A stretch of DNA of 64,000 bases from Phenylobacterium sp. (GTDB lineage Bacteria; Pseudomonadota; Alphaproteobacteria; Caulobacterales; Caulobacteraceae): the NCBI RefSeq assembly GCF_013911965.1, contig NZ_JACESE010000004.1, positions 186,001 through 250,000 of the forward strand. Direction: 5' to 3'. Below are positions 54,235 through 62,496 of the stretch, piece by piece; the stretch's first letter is position 1; each line of letters starts with the position of its first letter. The notes beneath the pieces were generated by a model. It was not told where the DNA came from, made no database searches, and saw only the letters and a program-made list of their open reading frames with translations. Both the position numbers and the translations under genes were made by a program.

Positions 54235-56916
54235 ATGAACGCTCAAAGCCCGACCCTGCCGGACGCGGCCGGCGCCACGCCGGTCATGGCCCAGTTCTTC
54301 GAAGCCAAGGCGCGTCAGCCGGACGCCCTGGTCTTCTTCCGCATGGGCGACTTCTACGAGCTCTTCTTTGAGGACGCCCAGAAGGCGGCGGCCGCGCTCG
54401 GCATCAGCCTGACGGCCCGGGGCACCCATGCGGGGGAACCCATTCCCATGGCCGGGGTGCCGGCGCATGCGGCCGAGGCCTATCTCGCCAAGCTGATCCG
54501 CTCGGGCTTCAAGGTCGCCGTCTGCGAGCAGATGGAGGATCCCGCCGAGGCCAAGAAGCGCGGGTCGAAGTCGGTCGTGCGGCGCGAGATCGTGCGTGTG
54601 GTGACGCCGGGCACGCTGACCGAGGACGGCCTGCTCGACGCCCGCGGGGCCAACCGCCTGGCCGCCGTGGCGGTCCGCGCGGGCCAGGCGGCCGTCGCCA
54701 GCGTGGAGATCTCCACCGGGGAGGTGGAGTGCCTGTCGCTCTCGCCCGCTGGCCTCGGCGCGGCGCTGGCGGCGCTGTCGCCCTCCGAGACCCTCGTGCC
54801 CGACCGCCTCTTCGCCGATGAAGAGAGCGCCGCCCAGCTGAAGGCGGCCGGCGGCTTCCTGCAGCCCCTGCCCCAGGCGCTGGCCGAGCCCTCGGCCTCC
54901 GAGGCCCGGCTGAAGCGCCTCTATGGCGTCGAAACCCTGGACGGCTTCGGGGCGCTCACCGGCGCGGAGATCTCCGCGCTCGGGCTGATCGCCGCCCATC
55001 TGGAGACCACCCAGGCGGGCCGGATGCCGGCCCTGTCTGCGCCCCGCCGCGTGGGCGAGAGCGAGGTCATGGCCATCGACCCGGCCACCCGGGCGAGCCT
55101 GGAGATCGAGCGGAGCCTGTCGGGCGGCCGCGACGGCAGCCTGCTGGCGGCCATCGACCGCACCGTCACCGCGCCCGGCGCGCGGCTGCTGGCCTCGCGC
55201 CTCGCCCGTCCCCTGGTGGAGCCGGCCGCCATCGACGCGCGCCTGGACGCCGTCGCCTTCTTCTGCGAGCGCCGCACCCTGCGCCAGGACGTGCGCGACG
55301 GCCTGAAGACCATGGGCGACATGGCCCGGGCGTTGTCGCGTCTGGCGCTCGGCCGTGGGGGTCCGCGCGACCTGGGCTGCCTGCGCGACGGCCTCGCTGC
55401 GGGATCGAAGATCACCGGCCTCTTCGCCGCGCCCGCCCCGCTCGACCCGCCGCCGCCGACGGAGATCGCCCAGGCCCTGGCTTCGCTCGATCTCGCCGCC
55501 CAGCCGGATCTGGCCGCCTTCCGCGACCTGCTGGCCGCGGGCCTCTCCGACGAACTGCCCGCCCAGGCCCGCGACGGCGGGTTCGTGGCCCAGGGCGTGC
55601 GCCCCGAGCTCGATCAGGCCCGCGCCCTGCGCGACGACAGCCGCAAGGTGATCGCCGGACTGGAGGCGCAGCTGGCCGCCGAAAGCGGCGTGGCGTTGCG
55701 GGTCAAGCACAACGCCGTGCTGGGCTATTTCGTCGAAGCCACGGCCAAGGCCGCCGAGCCGCTGATGAAGCCGCCGCTGAACGCGACCTTCATCCACCGC
55801 CAGACGCTCGCCAACCAGGTCCGCTTCACCACCGTCGAGCTGGCCGAACTGGACGCCAAGATCGCCCAGGCCGCCGAGCGGGCGCTGGCCATGGAGCTTT
55901 CCACCTTCGAGGCCTGGCGCGAGGCCGCCTGCGCCATCGCGCCGGCCATCCAGGCCGCCGCCGCCGCCGCCGCCGGCCTGGACGTGGCCGCGGGCCTCGC
56001 CGAATGGGCCGACGACGCCGGCGCCGTGCGCCCGGTGGTCGACCGCTCCTGCGCCTTCGAGGCGGTCGCCGCGCGCCATCCCGTGGTGGAGGCCGCCGTC
56101 CGCCGGGCGGGCGAGGCCTTCACGCCCAACGACTGCCGGCTGGACGGGGCCGGAGCCGCCGCCGCGCGGCTCTCCATCGTCACCGGCCCGAACATGGCCG
56201 GTAAGTCCACCTTCCTGCGCCAGAACGCCCTGCTCTGCGTGCTGGCCCAGGCCGGCGCCTTCGTGCCGGCGCAGTCGCTGCGGCTGGGGGTGGTCGATCG
56301 CCTGTTCAGCCGGGTGGGCGCCGGCGACGACCTGGCCCGGGGCCGTTCGACCTTCATGGCCGAGATGGTGGAGACCGCCGCCATCCTGACCCAGGCGACG
56401 CCGCGCTCCTTCGTCATCCTCGACGAGATCGGCCGCGGCACGGCGACCTATGACGGCCTGGCGATCGCCTGGGCCTGCGCCGAGGCCCTGCACGAGACCA
56501 ACCGCTGCCGGGCGCTGTTCGCCACCCACTATCACGAACTCGCCGTGCTCGAGGACCGGCTGGCCCATGTGGGCAACCTCTCCCTGCGCGCCAGGGAGTG
56601 GAACGGCGACCTGATCTTCCTGCACGAGGCGGCCGCCGGTCCCGCCGACCGCTCCTACGGCGTGCAGGTGGCCAAGCTGGCCGGCGTGCCGCCCGCCGTC
56701 GTCGCCCGCGCCAAGCAGGTGCTGGAGCGGCTGGAGCGCGAGACCGGCGCGCCGGCCCACCTGGAAGACCTGCCCCTTTTCGCCGCCAGCGCCCCCGAGC
56801 CCGAACGTCACGGCCCGAGCGCGGTGGAAGAGGCCCTGCGCGCCCTGGACCTGGACGGCATGAGCCCCCGGGAGGCCATGGAGGCGCTCTACCGACTCAA
56901 AAGCCAGCTGTCCTGA
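54235..56916 (+). CDS. mutS: DNA mismatch repair protein MutS
   Basis: MutS finds mismatches and small loops and starts repair with MutL. The 893-residue product (E. coli: 853) has the N-terminal mismatch domain with RMGDFYELFFEDA (the Phe-x-Glu that wedges the mismatch), connector and lever domains, and an ATPase with Walker A GPNMAGKST near residue 651, VILDEIGRGTATYDG and ALFATHYHELA. The C-terminal helices end SPREAMEALYRLKSQL. It diverges from the GNAT gene and is followed 11 bases later by the HAD gene. Confidence 0.98.
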   Translation: MNAQSPTLPDAAGATPVMAQFFEAKARQPDALVFFRMGDFYELFFEDAQKAAAALGISLTARGTHAGEPIPMAGVPAHAAEAYLAKLIRSGFKVAVCEQMEDPAEAKKRGSKSVVRREIVRVVTPGTLTEDGLLDARGANRLAAVAVRAGQAAVASVEISTGEVECLSLSPAGLGAALAALSPSETLVPDRLFADEESAAQLKAAGGFLQPLPQALAEPSASEARLKRLYGVETLDGFGALTGAEISALGLIAAHLETTQAGRMPALSAPRRVGESEVMAIDPATRASLEIERSLSGGRDGSLLAAIDRTVTAPGARLLASRLARPLVEPAAIDARLDAVAFFCERRTLRQDVRDGLKTMGDMARALSRLALGRGGPRDLGCLRDGLAAGSKITGLFAAPAPLDPPPPTEIAQALASLDLAAQPDLAAFRDLLAAGLSDELPAQARDGGFVAQGVRPELDQARALRDDSRKVIAGLEAQLAAESGVALRVKHNAVLGYFVEATAKAAEPLMKPPLNATFIHRQTLANQVRFTTVELAELDAKIAQAAERALAMELSTFEAWREAACAIAPAIQAAAAAAAGLDVAAGLAEWADDAGAVRPVVDRSCAFEAVAARHPVVEAAVRRAGEAFTPNDCRLDGAGAAAARLSIVTGPNMAGKSTFLRQNALLCVLAQAGAFVPAQSLRLGVVDRLFSRVGAGDDLARGRSTFMAEMVETAAILTQATPRSFVILDEIGRGTATYDGLAIAWACAEALHETNRCRALFATHYHELAVLEDRLAHVGNLSLRAREWNGDLIFLHEAAAGPADRSYGVQVAKLAGVPPAVVARAKQVLERLERETGAPAHLEDLPLFAASAPEPERHGPSAVEEALRALDLDGMSPREAMEALYRLKSQLS

Positions 56917-56927
56917 GGACCTCCGCC

Positions 56928-57530
56928 ATGCCCGTCCGCACCCTGATGATCGATGTGGACGGCGTGGTGATCCGCCACCCGCAGGGCCTGCGCTGGGACC
57001 ATATGATCCAGGCGGACCTCGGAGTCGATCCGGCGCGCTTCCAGAGCGACTTCTTCGCCGTCCACTGGACGGATGTCGTCAACGGCCGCGCCGACCTGCG
57101 CGAGCGCCTGGCGCTGGCCCTGCCCGGCTTCGCGCCGCACCTGACGCCCGAGGCGCTGACCGCCTACTGGTTTTCGAAAGACGCGCATCTGGACGAGGAT
57201 TTCCTGACCCAGCTTGCGGTGCTCGGCGACCGCTACGCCCTGCATCTGGCCACCGTGCAGGAGCACCATCGCGCCGCCTACATCTGGAACGACCTCCGCC
57301 TGAAGGACCGCTTCGCCGCCATCCACTATGCCGCCGCCTACGGGTGCGGAAAGCCGGAGCCGGCCTTCTTCGAAGCGGTGGCGGCGCGGACCGGTCACGC
57401 ACCCGACGAGCTGCTGCTGATCGACGATTCGGCGCGCAACGTGGAGGCGGCGAAGGCGTGCGGTTGGCGCGCCGGGCTGTGGGACGGCACGCGGAGCGTG
57501 GCCGAGGTGGTGGCGGAGGCGGCGGGCTGA
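56928..57530 (+). CDS. HAD-superfamily hydrolase
   Basis: A 200-residue phosphatase-like protein. Motif I is MIDVDGVVIRHP (two aspartates); motif III lysine and motif IV acids are in GKPEPAFF and LLLIDDSARNVEAAKACGW. The cap is small and helical. It resembles phosphatases of nucleotides or sugar phosphates but the substrate is open. It begins 11 bases after mutS with CCTCCGCC-type spacing as at purT, suggesting co-transcription. Confidence 0.9.
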   Translation: MPVRTLMIDVDGVVIRHPQGLRWDHMIQADLGVDPARFQSDFFAVHWTDVVNGRADLRERLALALPGFAPHLTPEALTAYWFSKDAHLDEDFLTQLAVLGDRYALHLATVQEHHRAAYIWNDLRLKDRFAAIHYAAAYGCGKPEPAFFEAVAARTGHAPDELLLIDDSARNVEAAKACGWRAGLWDGTRSVAEVVAEAAG

Positions 57531-57544
57531 GGTCCGCGCAGCCG

Positions 57545-58531
57545 CTAGAGCATCGCCGGAATGACCCGGTCCGGCGGGCGGTGGCCGTCCATCCAGGTGC
57601 GGATGTTGATGATCACCTTCTCGCCCATGTCGATGCGGCTCTCCACCGTCGCCGAGCTCATATGCGGCAGCAGCACGACATTGGGCAGCTTGAGCAGCTT
57701 CGGATTCACCGCCGGCTCGTGCTCGAAGACGTCCAGGCCGGCGCCGGCGATCTCGCCCTTGGCCAGGATGTCGATCAGGGCGTCCTCGTCGACGATCTCG
57801 CCGCGGGCGGTGTTGATCAGGAAGGCGTGCGGCTGCAGCAGCTTCAGCCGCCGCGCCGAAAGCAGGTGGAAGGTCGCCGGGGTGTGGGGGCAGTGGATGG
57901 AGACGATGTCCATCCGCGCCAGCATCTGGTCCAGGCTGTCCCAGTAGGTGGCGTCCAGCTCCTGGGCGATGCGCGGGCTGACCGGCTTGCGGTTGTGGTA
58001 GTGGATCTGCAGGCCGAAGGCCTTGGCGCGCTTGGCCACCGCCTGGCCGATTCGGCCCATGCCGACGATGCCGAGCCGCTTGCCCGTCACCCGCCGCCCC
58101 AGCATCCAGGTGGGCGACCAGCCGGTGAAGCCGCCCGTCTGGACGACGTTGGCGCCTTCCACGATCCTTCGCGCCACCACCATCATGAGGGCGAGCGTCA
58201 TGTCCGCCGTGTCTTCGGTCAGCACGCCCGGCGTGTTGGTCACGATGATGTTGCGGGCTGCGGCCGCAGCCACGTCGATGTGGTCCACGCCCGCCCCGAA
58301 CGAGGCGATGAGCTTGAGCTGCGGCCCCGCCTGGGCGATCAGTTCGGCGTCGATTCGATCGGTGATGGTGGGGGCCAGTACGTCGGCCCGCTGCACCGCA
58401 TCGACGAGGGCCGCGCGCCCCATGGGGTCGTCGGTGAGGTTGAGCTCGGTGTCGAACAGCTCTCTCATCCGCGTCTCCACCTGATCGGGGAGCTTGCGGG
58501 TGACGATGACTTTGGGCTTACGAGCGGCCAT
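57545..58531 (-). CDS. 2-hydroxyacid dehydrogenase (glyoxylate/hydroxypyruvate reductase-like)
   Basis: NAD(P)H-dependent enzyme that reduces 2-keto acids. The 328-residue product has GIVGMGRIGQAVA for cofactor binding and the catalytic set arginine (NTARGEIVDE), glutamate (DVFEHEPAVN) and histidine (LPHMSSATVE). Cofactor choice is not certain: the residues after the second strand (HYHNRKP) suggest NADP. I chose ATG 58531; the sequence upstream is open but the promoter candidate at 58588-58616 would then fall inside the gene. It abuts the divergent SH3 gene. Confidence 0.92.
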   Translation of the reverse strand: MAARKPKVIVTRKLPDQVETRMRELFDTELNLTDDPMGRAALVDAVQRADVLAPTITDRIDAELIAQAGPQLKLIASFGAGVDHIDVAAAAARNIIVTNTPGVLTEDTADMTLALMMVVARRIVEGANVVQTGGFTGWSPTWMLGRRVTGKRLGIVGMGRIGQAVAKRAKAFGLQIHYHNRKPVSPRIAQELDATYWDSLDQMLARMDIVSIHCPHTPATFHLLSARRLKLLQPHAFLINTARGEIVDEDALIDILAKGEIAGAGLDVFEHEPAVNPKLLKLPNVVLLPHMSSATVESRIDMGEKVIINIRTWMDGHRPPDRVIPAML

Positions 58532-58568
58532 GACCAAGTCTGCGACGGGGACCTTGCGGCGGGGCGCG

Positions 58569-59165
58569 ATGGGCGCGCGAGGTCCAACCTCTAGCAAAGC
58601 GGCTCCGGCCGGCCAAGGCGAGCCTGCCGTCGCGGGCTTCGCCCGGACCTTCCTGACCGTCCGGCGGGCGGTGGGGCTCGCGCTGGTCCTGGCGCTCAGC
58701 TGGGCCGCCGGCGGCGCCCAGGCGGCCCGGGACGGGGACGAAACGCCCTCCGGTTTCCCCGTGCCGCGCTATCTGACGCTGAAGTTCGACAAGGTGAACG
58801 CCCGCGCCGGGCCCGGCGACGACCATCGGGTGCTCTGGGTCTATCGCGCCCGCGGCCTTCCCGTGCAGGTGATCGCCGAGACCAGCGAGTGGCGCCGCAT
58901 CTGCGACCCAGAAGGCGGCGTGGCCTGGGTGCACAAGCGGGTGACCGACGGGCGGCGCAACCTGATCCGCATGGACGCGGGCGTCGCCCCCCTGCGCCGC
59001 CGGCCGAGGGCGGAGGCCGAGATCACCGCCTATCTGAACCCCCGCGCCCTGGCCGCGTTGGATCGGTGCGATGAGGGCTGGTGCCGCGTGAAGGTCGACG
59101 GGATGAGCGGCTGGGTGGCGGAATCGGACGTCTGGGGCGCGGCCGCCCCGGTCCAATGTCGTTGA
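58569..59165 (+). CDS. Exported SH3-domain (SH3b/DUF1058-like) protein
   Basis: A roughly 198-residue protein with a hydrophobic segment (VRRAVGLALVLALSWAAGG, cut near AQA) followed by two bacterial SH3 repeats: LTLKFDKVNARAGPGDDHRV and RRPRAEAEITAYLNPRALA, each ending in a WVAESDVWG or GVAWVHKR type strand. Bacterial SH3 units bind peptidoglycan or proteins in the envelope. The start is unclear: ATG 58530 and 58569 are both in frame, and the true one may be further in. The overlap with the divergent dehydrogenase promoter favours a later start. Confidence 0.8.
   Translation: MGARGPTSSKAAPAGQGEPAVAGFARTFLTVRRAVGLALVLALSWAAGGAQAARDGDETPSGFPVPRYLTLKFDKVNARAGPGDDHRVLWVYRARGLPVQVIAETSEWRRICDPEGGVAWVHKRVTDGRRNLIRMDAGVAPLRRRPRAEAEITAYLNPRALAALDRCDEGWCRVKVDGMSGWVAESDVWGAAAPVQCR
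58588..58616 (-). promoter_or_regulatory. Candidate promoter of the 2-hydroxyacid dehydrogenase gene
   Basis: On the minus strand TTGGCC (58611-58616), 17 bases, TAGAGG (58588-58593). It would start transcription about 50 bases before ATG 58531. It lies inside the N-terminal part of the divergent SH3 gene. Confidence 0.4.
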
Positions 59166-59230
59166 GCCGCGCCTTGGCGTCGTGCTAGGGCCTGCCCCTT
59201 CTGTTTCGAGGCGAGCTGGAAAATTCGGCG

Positions 59231-59746
59231 ATGACCAATCACGAGGCCAAGAGCCGTTACGACCTGGAAGAGCTGCTGGCCTGCGCCCGCGGCGAGATGT
59301 TCGGGCCCGGCAACGCCCAGCTTCCCGCTCCGCCGATGCTGCTCTTCGACCGCATCACGATGATCAACGACGACGGCGGAGAGCACGGCAAGGGCTATAT
59401 CGAGGCCGAGTTCGACATCAATCCGGACCTCTGGTTCTTCGACTGCCACTTCATCCGTGACCCGGTCATGCCGGGCAGCCTCGGCCTCGACGCCCTCTGG
59501 CAGCTGGTCGGCTTCTATCTCGGCTGGATCGGCGGCAAGGGCCGCGGCCGGGCGCTGGGCTGCGGCGAGGTCAAGTTCGCCGGCGAGGTGACGCCGGACA
59601 TCAAGAAGGTCACCTACAAGGTGGACATGAAGCGCGTGATCAACCGCCGCCTGGTGATGGGCATCGGCGACGGCGTCCTGCAGGCCGATGGCAACACCAT
59701 CTACACCGCCGCGGATCTCCGCGTGGGCCTCTACCAGCGGCCCTGA
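59231..59746 (+). CDS. fabA: 3-hydroxydecanoyl-ACP dehydratase/isomerase FabA
   Basis: FabA introduces the double bond of unsaturated fatty acids: it dehydrates hydroxydecanoyl-ACP and isomerises the 2-trans to the 3-cis product. The 171-residue hot-dog protein has [18 protein letters not shown] with the catalytic histidine and [15 protein letters not shown] with the aspartate. It is the first gene of a fabA-fabB-fabI run; fabB starts 22 bases after its stop. Such a run is common in alphaproteobacteria, often beside irr; here an SH3 gene takes that place. Confidence 0.96.
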   Translation: MTNHEAKSRYDLEELLACARGEMFGPGNAQLPAPPMLLFDRITMINDDGGEHGKGYIEAEFDINPDLWFFDCHFIRDPVMPGSLGLDALWQLVGFYLGWIGGKGRGRALGCGEVKFAGEVTPDIKKVTYKVDMKRVINRRLVMGIGDGVLQADGNTIYTAADLRVGLYQRP

Positions 59747-59768
59747 CCACCGAGAACGGGAGGAAAGC

Positions 59769-60983
59769 ATGCGCCGCGTCGCCATCACCGGAATCGGCAT
59801 CGTTTCATCCATCGGCAACAACGCCGACGAAGTCCTGACCTCCCTGCGCGAGGCCAGGTCCGGCATCACAGCCGCGCCGGAATATGCCGAGCTCGGCTTC
59901 CGCAGCCAGGTGCACGGCAAGCCGGACATCGACTGGGAGTCGATGGTCGACCGCCGCGCCGCGCGGTTCCTGGCCCAGGGCACGGCCTTCGGCCACATCG
60001 CCATGGAGCAGGCGATCGCCGACGCCGGCCTCTCGCCCGACGAGGTGAGCCACGAGAAGACCGGCCTGATCGTCGGCGCGGGCGGCCCGTCCACCAAGGT
60101 GATCATCGAGGCGGCGGAGACGGCGCGCACCCGCGGCCCGAAGCGGATCGGCCCCTTCGCCGTGCCCAAGGCCATGAGCTCCGGCGCCTCGGCCACGCTC
60201 GCCACCTGGTTCAAGATCCGCGGGCTGAACTTCAGCATCTCTTCGGCCTGCGCCACCTCGACCCACTGCATCGGCTCGGCCTATGAGCAGATCCAGATGG
60301 GCAAGCAGGACGTCATGTTCGCCGGCGGGACCGAGGAGCTGGACTGGTCGCTGTCGGTCCTGTTCGACGCCATGGGCGCCATGAGCTCCAACTTCAACGA
60401 CCGCCCCTCCGTCGCCAGCCGCGCCTATGACGAGGCCCGCGACGGCTTCGTCATCGCCGGCGGCGCGGGCATGCTGGTCCTGGAGGAGATGGAGCGCGCC
60501 AAGGCCCGCGGGGCCAAGATCTATGGCGAGATCATCGGCTACGCCGCCAATTCCGACGGCTATGACATGGTCGCTCCCTCGGGCGAGGGCGCCGTGCGCT
60601 GCATGCGCCTGGCCATGGAAGGCCTGGGCGGGCGGAAGATCGACTATCTGAACCCGCACGGCACCTCCACGCCGGTGGGCGACATCAAGGAGATGGAGGC
60701 GGTTCGCGAGGTGTTCGGCGACGCCGCTCCGGCCATCTCCTCGACCAAGTCCCTGACCGGCCACAGCCTGGGCGCGGCGGGCGCGCAGGAGGCGATCTAC
60801 TCGCTGCTCATGCTGAACAACGACTTCATGGCCAAGAGCGCCCACATCGAAAACCTGGATCCCGCCTTCGAGGGCATGCCCATCCTGCGCGAGCGTCGGG
60901 ACGGCGCCTTTGAGACGGTCATGTCCAACAGCTTCGGCTTTGGCGGGACCAACGGCTGCCTGGTGATGGCGCGCGCAGGCTAG
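59769..60983 (+). CDS. fabB: Beta-ketoacyl-ACP synthase I (FabB)
   Basis: FabB elongates the cis-3-decenoyl-ACP made by FabA. The 404-residue product has the cysteine nucleophile in [16 protein letters not shown], histidines in [11 protein letters not shown] and [17 protein letters not shown], and [10 protein letters not shown] at the end. GGGAGGAAAGC precedes ATG 59769. The frame is open 80 bases upstream inside fabA, but the family start [16 protein letters not shown] fixes this position. FabA next door supports FabB rather than FabF. Confidence 0.96.
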   Translation: MRRVAITGIGIVSSIGNNADEVLTSLREARSGITAAPEYAELGFRSQVHGKPDIDWESMVDRRAARFLAQGTAFGHIAMEQAIADAGLSPDEVSHEKTGLIVGAGGPSTKVIIEAAETARTRGPKRIGPFAVPKAMSSGASATLATWFKIRGLNFSISSACATSTHCIGSAYEQIQMGKQDVMFAGGTEELDWSLSVLFDAMGAMSSNFNDRPSVASRAYDEARDGFVIAGGAGMLVLEEMERAKARGAKIYGEIIGYAANSDGYDMVAPSGEGAVRCMRLAMEGLGGRKIDYLNPHGTSTPVGDIKEMEAVREVFGDAAPAISSTKSLTGHSLGAAGAQEAIYSLLMLNNDFMAKSAHIENLDPAFEGMPILRERRDGAFETVMSNSFGFGGTNGCLVMARAG

Positions 60984-61065
60984 GGCCCGCCGCGCCGCCC
61001 GACCTTGCGCCGCGGCCCGCCCGCGGCGACAACCTCTCGACATCAAATCATCCGGCGAGGAAGCC

Positions 61066-61878
61066 ATGGCCGACGCTTACGACCTGCCCAAGGGCGAGCT
61101 GATGAAGGGCAAGAAGGGTGTGGTGACCGGGGTCGCCAACCACCAGTCCATCGCCTGGGGCATCGCCAGCCAGCTGGCCGCCCAGGGGGCCGAGCTCGCC
61201 TTCCTGCACCTGCCGGGCATGGAGCGGCGCGTGCAGCCGCTGGCCCAGGAGATCGGCGTGAAGCTGGTCGCCCCCGCCGACGTGCAGGACGACGCCTCGA
61301 TGGACGCCGCCTTCCAGGCGGTGGCCGACGCCTTCGGCGAGATCGACTTCTTCGTCCACTCCATCGCCTTCGCCAACAAGGACGAGCTCAAGGGCTCGTT
61401 CGTCGACAACACCACCCGCGAAGGCTTCCTGCGGGCCATGGACATTTCGGTCTTCTCGTTCGTCGATTGCGCCCGACGGGCCGCGGCCATGATGCCCAAC
61501 GGCGGGTCGATCATGTGCATGACCTATCTCGGCGCCGAGCGGGCCATCCCGAACTACAACACCATGGGCGTGGCCAAGGCCGGGCTGGAAGCCGCCACCC
61601 GCTACGCCGCCCGCGACCTGGGGCCGAAGGGCATCCGGGTCAACGCCATCTCCGCCGGCGCCATGCGCACCCTCTCGCTGGCTGGCATCTCCGGCGGCCG
61701 CGGCATGCTGGCCCAGGGCCGCGCCATGTCGGCGATGAAGGAGGACACCTCCATGGAGGGCGTGGCCGGGGCGGCGCTGTGGCTGCTCTCGGACCTGGGC
61801 CGCTCGACCACCGGCGAGGTGGTCCATGTGGACGCCGGCTTCCACATCATGGGCATCGCCGACGACTCCGACGGCTGA
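61066..61878 (+). CDS. fabI: Enoyl-ACP reductase FabI (NADH-dependent)
   Basis: FabI reduces the enoyl-ACP bond, the last step of each elongation cycle, and is the triclosan and isoniazid-class target. The 270-residue SDR has KKGVVTGVANHQSIAWGIA for the cofactor, SIAFANKDELKG and NYNTMGVAKAGLEAATRY with the tyrosine and lysine spaced Y-x6-K. The last strand has STTGEVVHVDAGFH. It starts 82 bases after fabB. The stop abuts the convergent tetR. Confidence 0.96.
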   Translation: MADAYDLPKGELMKGKKGVVTGVANHQSIAWGIASQLAAQGAELAFLHLPGMERRVQPLAQEIGVKLVAPADVQDDASMDAAFQAVADAFGEIDFFVHSIAFANKDELKGSFVDNTTREGFLRAMDISVFSFVDCARRAAAMMPNGGSIMCMTYLGAERAIPNYNTMGVAKAGLEAATRYAARDLGPKGIRVNAISAGAMRTLSLAGISGGRGMLAQGRAMSAMKEDTSMEGVAGAALWLLSDLGRSTTGEVVHVDAGFHIMGIADDSDG

Positions 61879-62496
61879 TCAGCCCCCGGGCCGCGCATAG
61901 GCCCGCATGAAGCGGCGGGCCGCCTCGCGGGCGATCCTGTCGATCTCCGCCGCCGGCAGGTCACGACCCTGGCCGAGCAGTCCCGCCACCTGATGGCCGC
62001 CGATCACCATGCCGACGAAGAACTCGGCGGCCAGGTCGGGATCGTCCACCGCCATGCGCCCGGCCCCGGTCTCGTCCCGCAGGAAGACCGACAGCAGCCG
62101 GCGTGAGGTCCTGGGCCCCGCCTCGTAGAAGGCCTGCGCCAGGTCGGGCATGTCGTCCGAGGCCTGGATGGTCATCCGCAGCAGCGCGTTGCCGCGGGGC
62201 TTGAGCAGCATCTCGATCATGACGCGGCCGAAGCCCGCCAGCGCTTCTTCGGGATGGTCATGCGCGTCGGGCGCGGTCAGCGGGGCGGTGATCTCGCCCA
62301 CCCGCTGCTCGACGATGGCCCGGATGAGATCGGCCTTGGAGCCGTAGTGGTTGTAGATCGTCTGCTTCGAGACGCCCGCCCGCCGGGCGATCTCGTCCAT
62401 GGGGGTCAGGAAGCCGCACTCCCCGAAGGCCTTGGCGGCGGCGTCCAGTATGGCCTCGGTCTTGGCCTGGTCGATCTGGCCGGCGATGCGCGGCAT
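61879..62496 (-). CDS. TetR/AcrR family regulator of the efflux operon
   Basis: A 205-residue repressor. The helix-turn-helix is in the first 60 residues (ILDAAAKAFGECGFLTPMDEI, VSKQTIYNHYGSKADL without a break), followed by a TetR_C helical domain (from AEFFVGMVIGGHQVAGLLG). GGAGGTCACTG precedes ATG 62496, whose A is shared with the emrB stop (TGATG), so it is translated from the same mRNA as emrB. It probably represses that operon. The stop meets that of fabI head-on. Confidence 0.92.
   Translation of the reverse strand: MPRIAGQIDQAKTEAILDAAAKAFGECGFLTPMDEIARRAGVSKQTIYNHYGSKADLIRAIVEQRVGEITAPLTAPDAHDHPEEALAGFGRVMIEMLLKPRGNALLRMTIQASDDMPDLAQAFYEAGPRTSRRLLSVFLRDETGAGRMAVDDPDLAAEFFVGMVIGGHQVAGLLGQGRDLPAAEIDRIAREAARRFMRAYARPGG

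Noticed and set aside
54169-56811. Minus-strand frame of about 880 codons opposite mutS
   Set aside because: Gly/Arg/His-rich mirror of mutS without recognisable domains.
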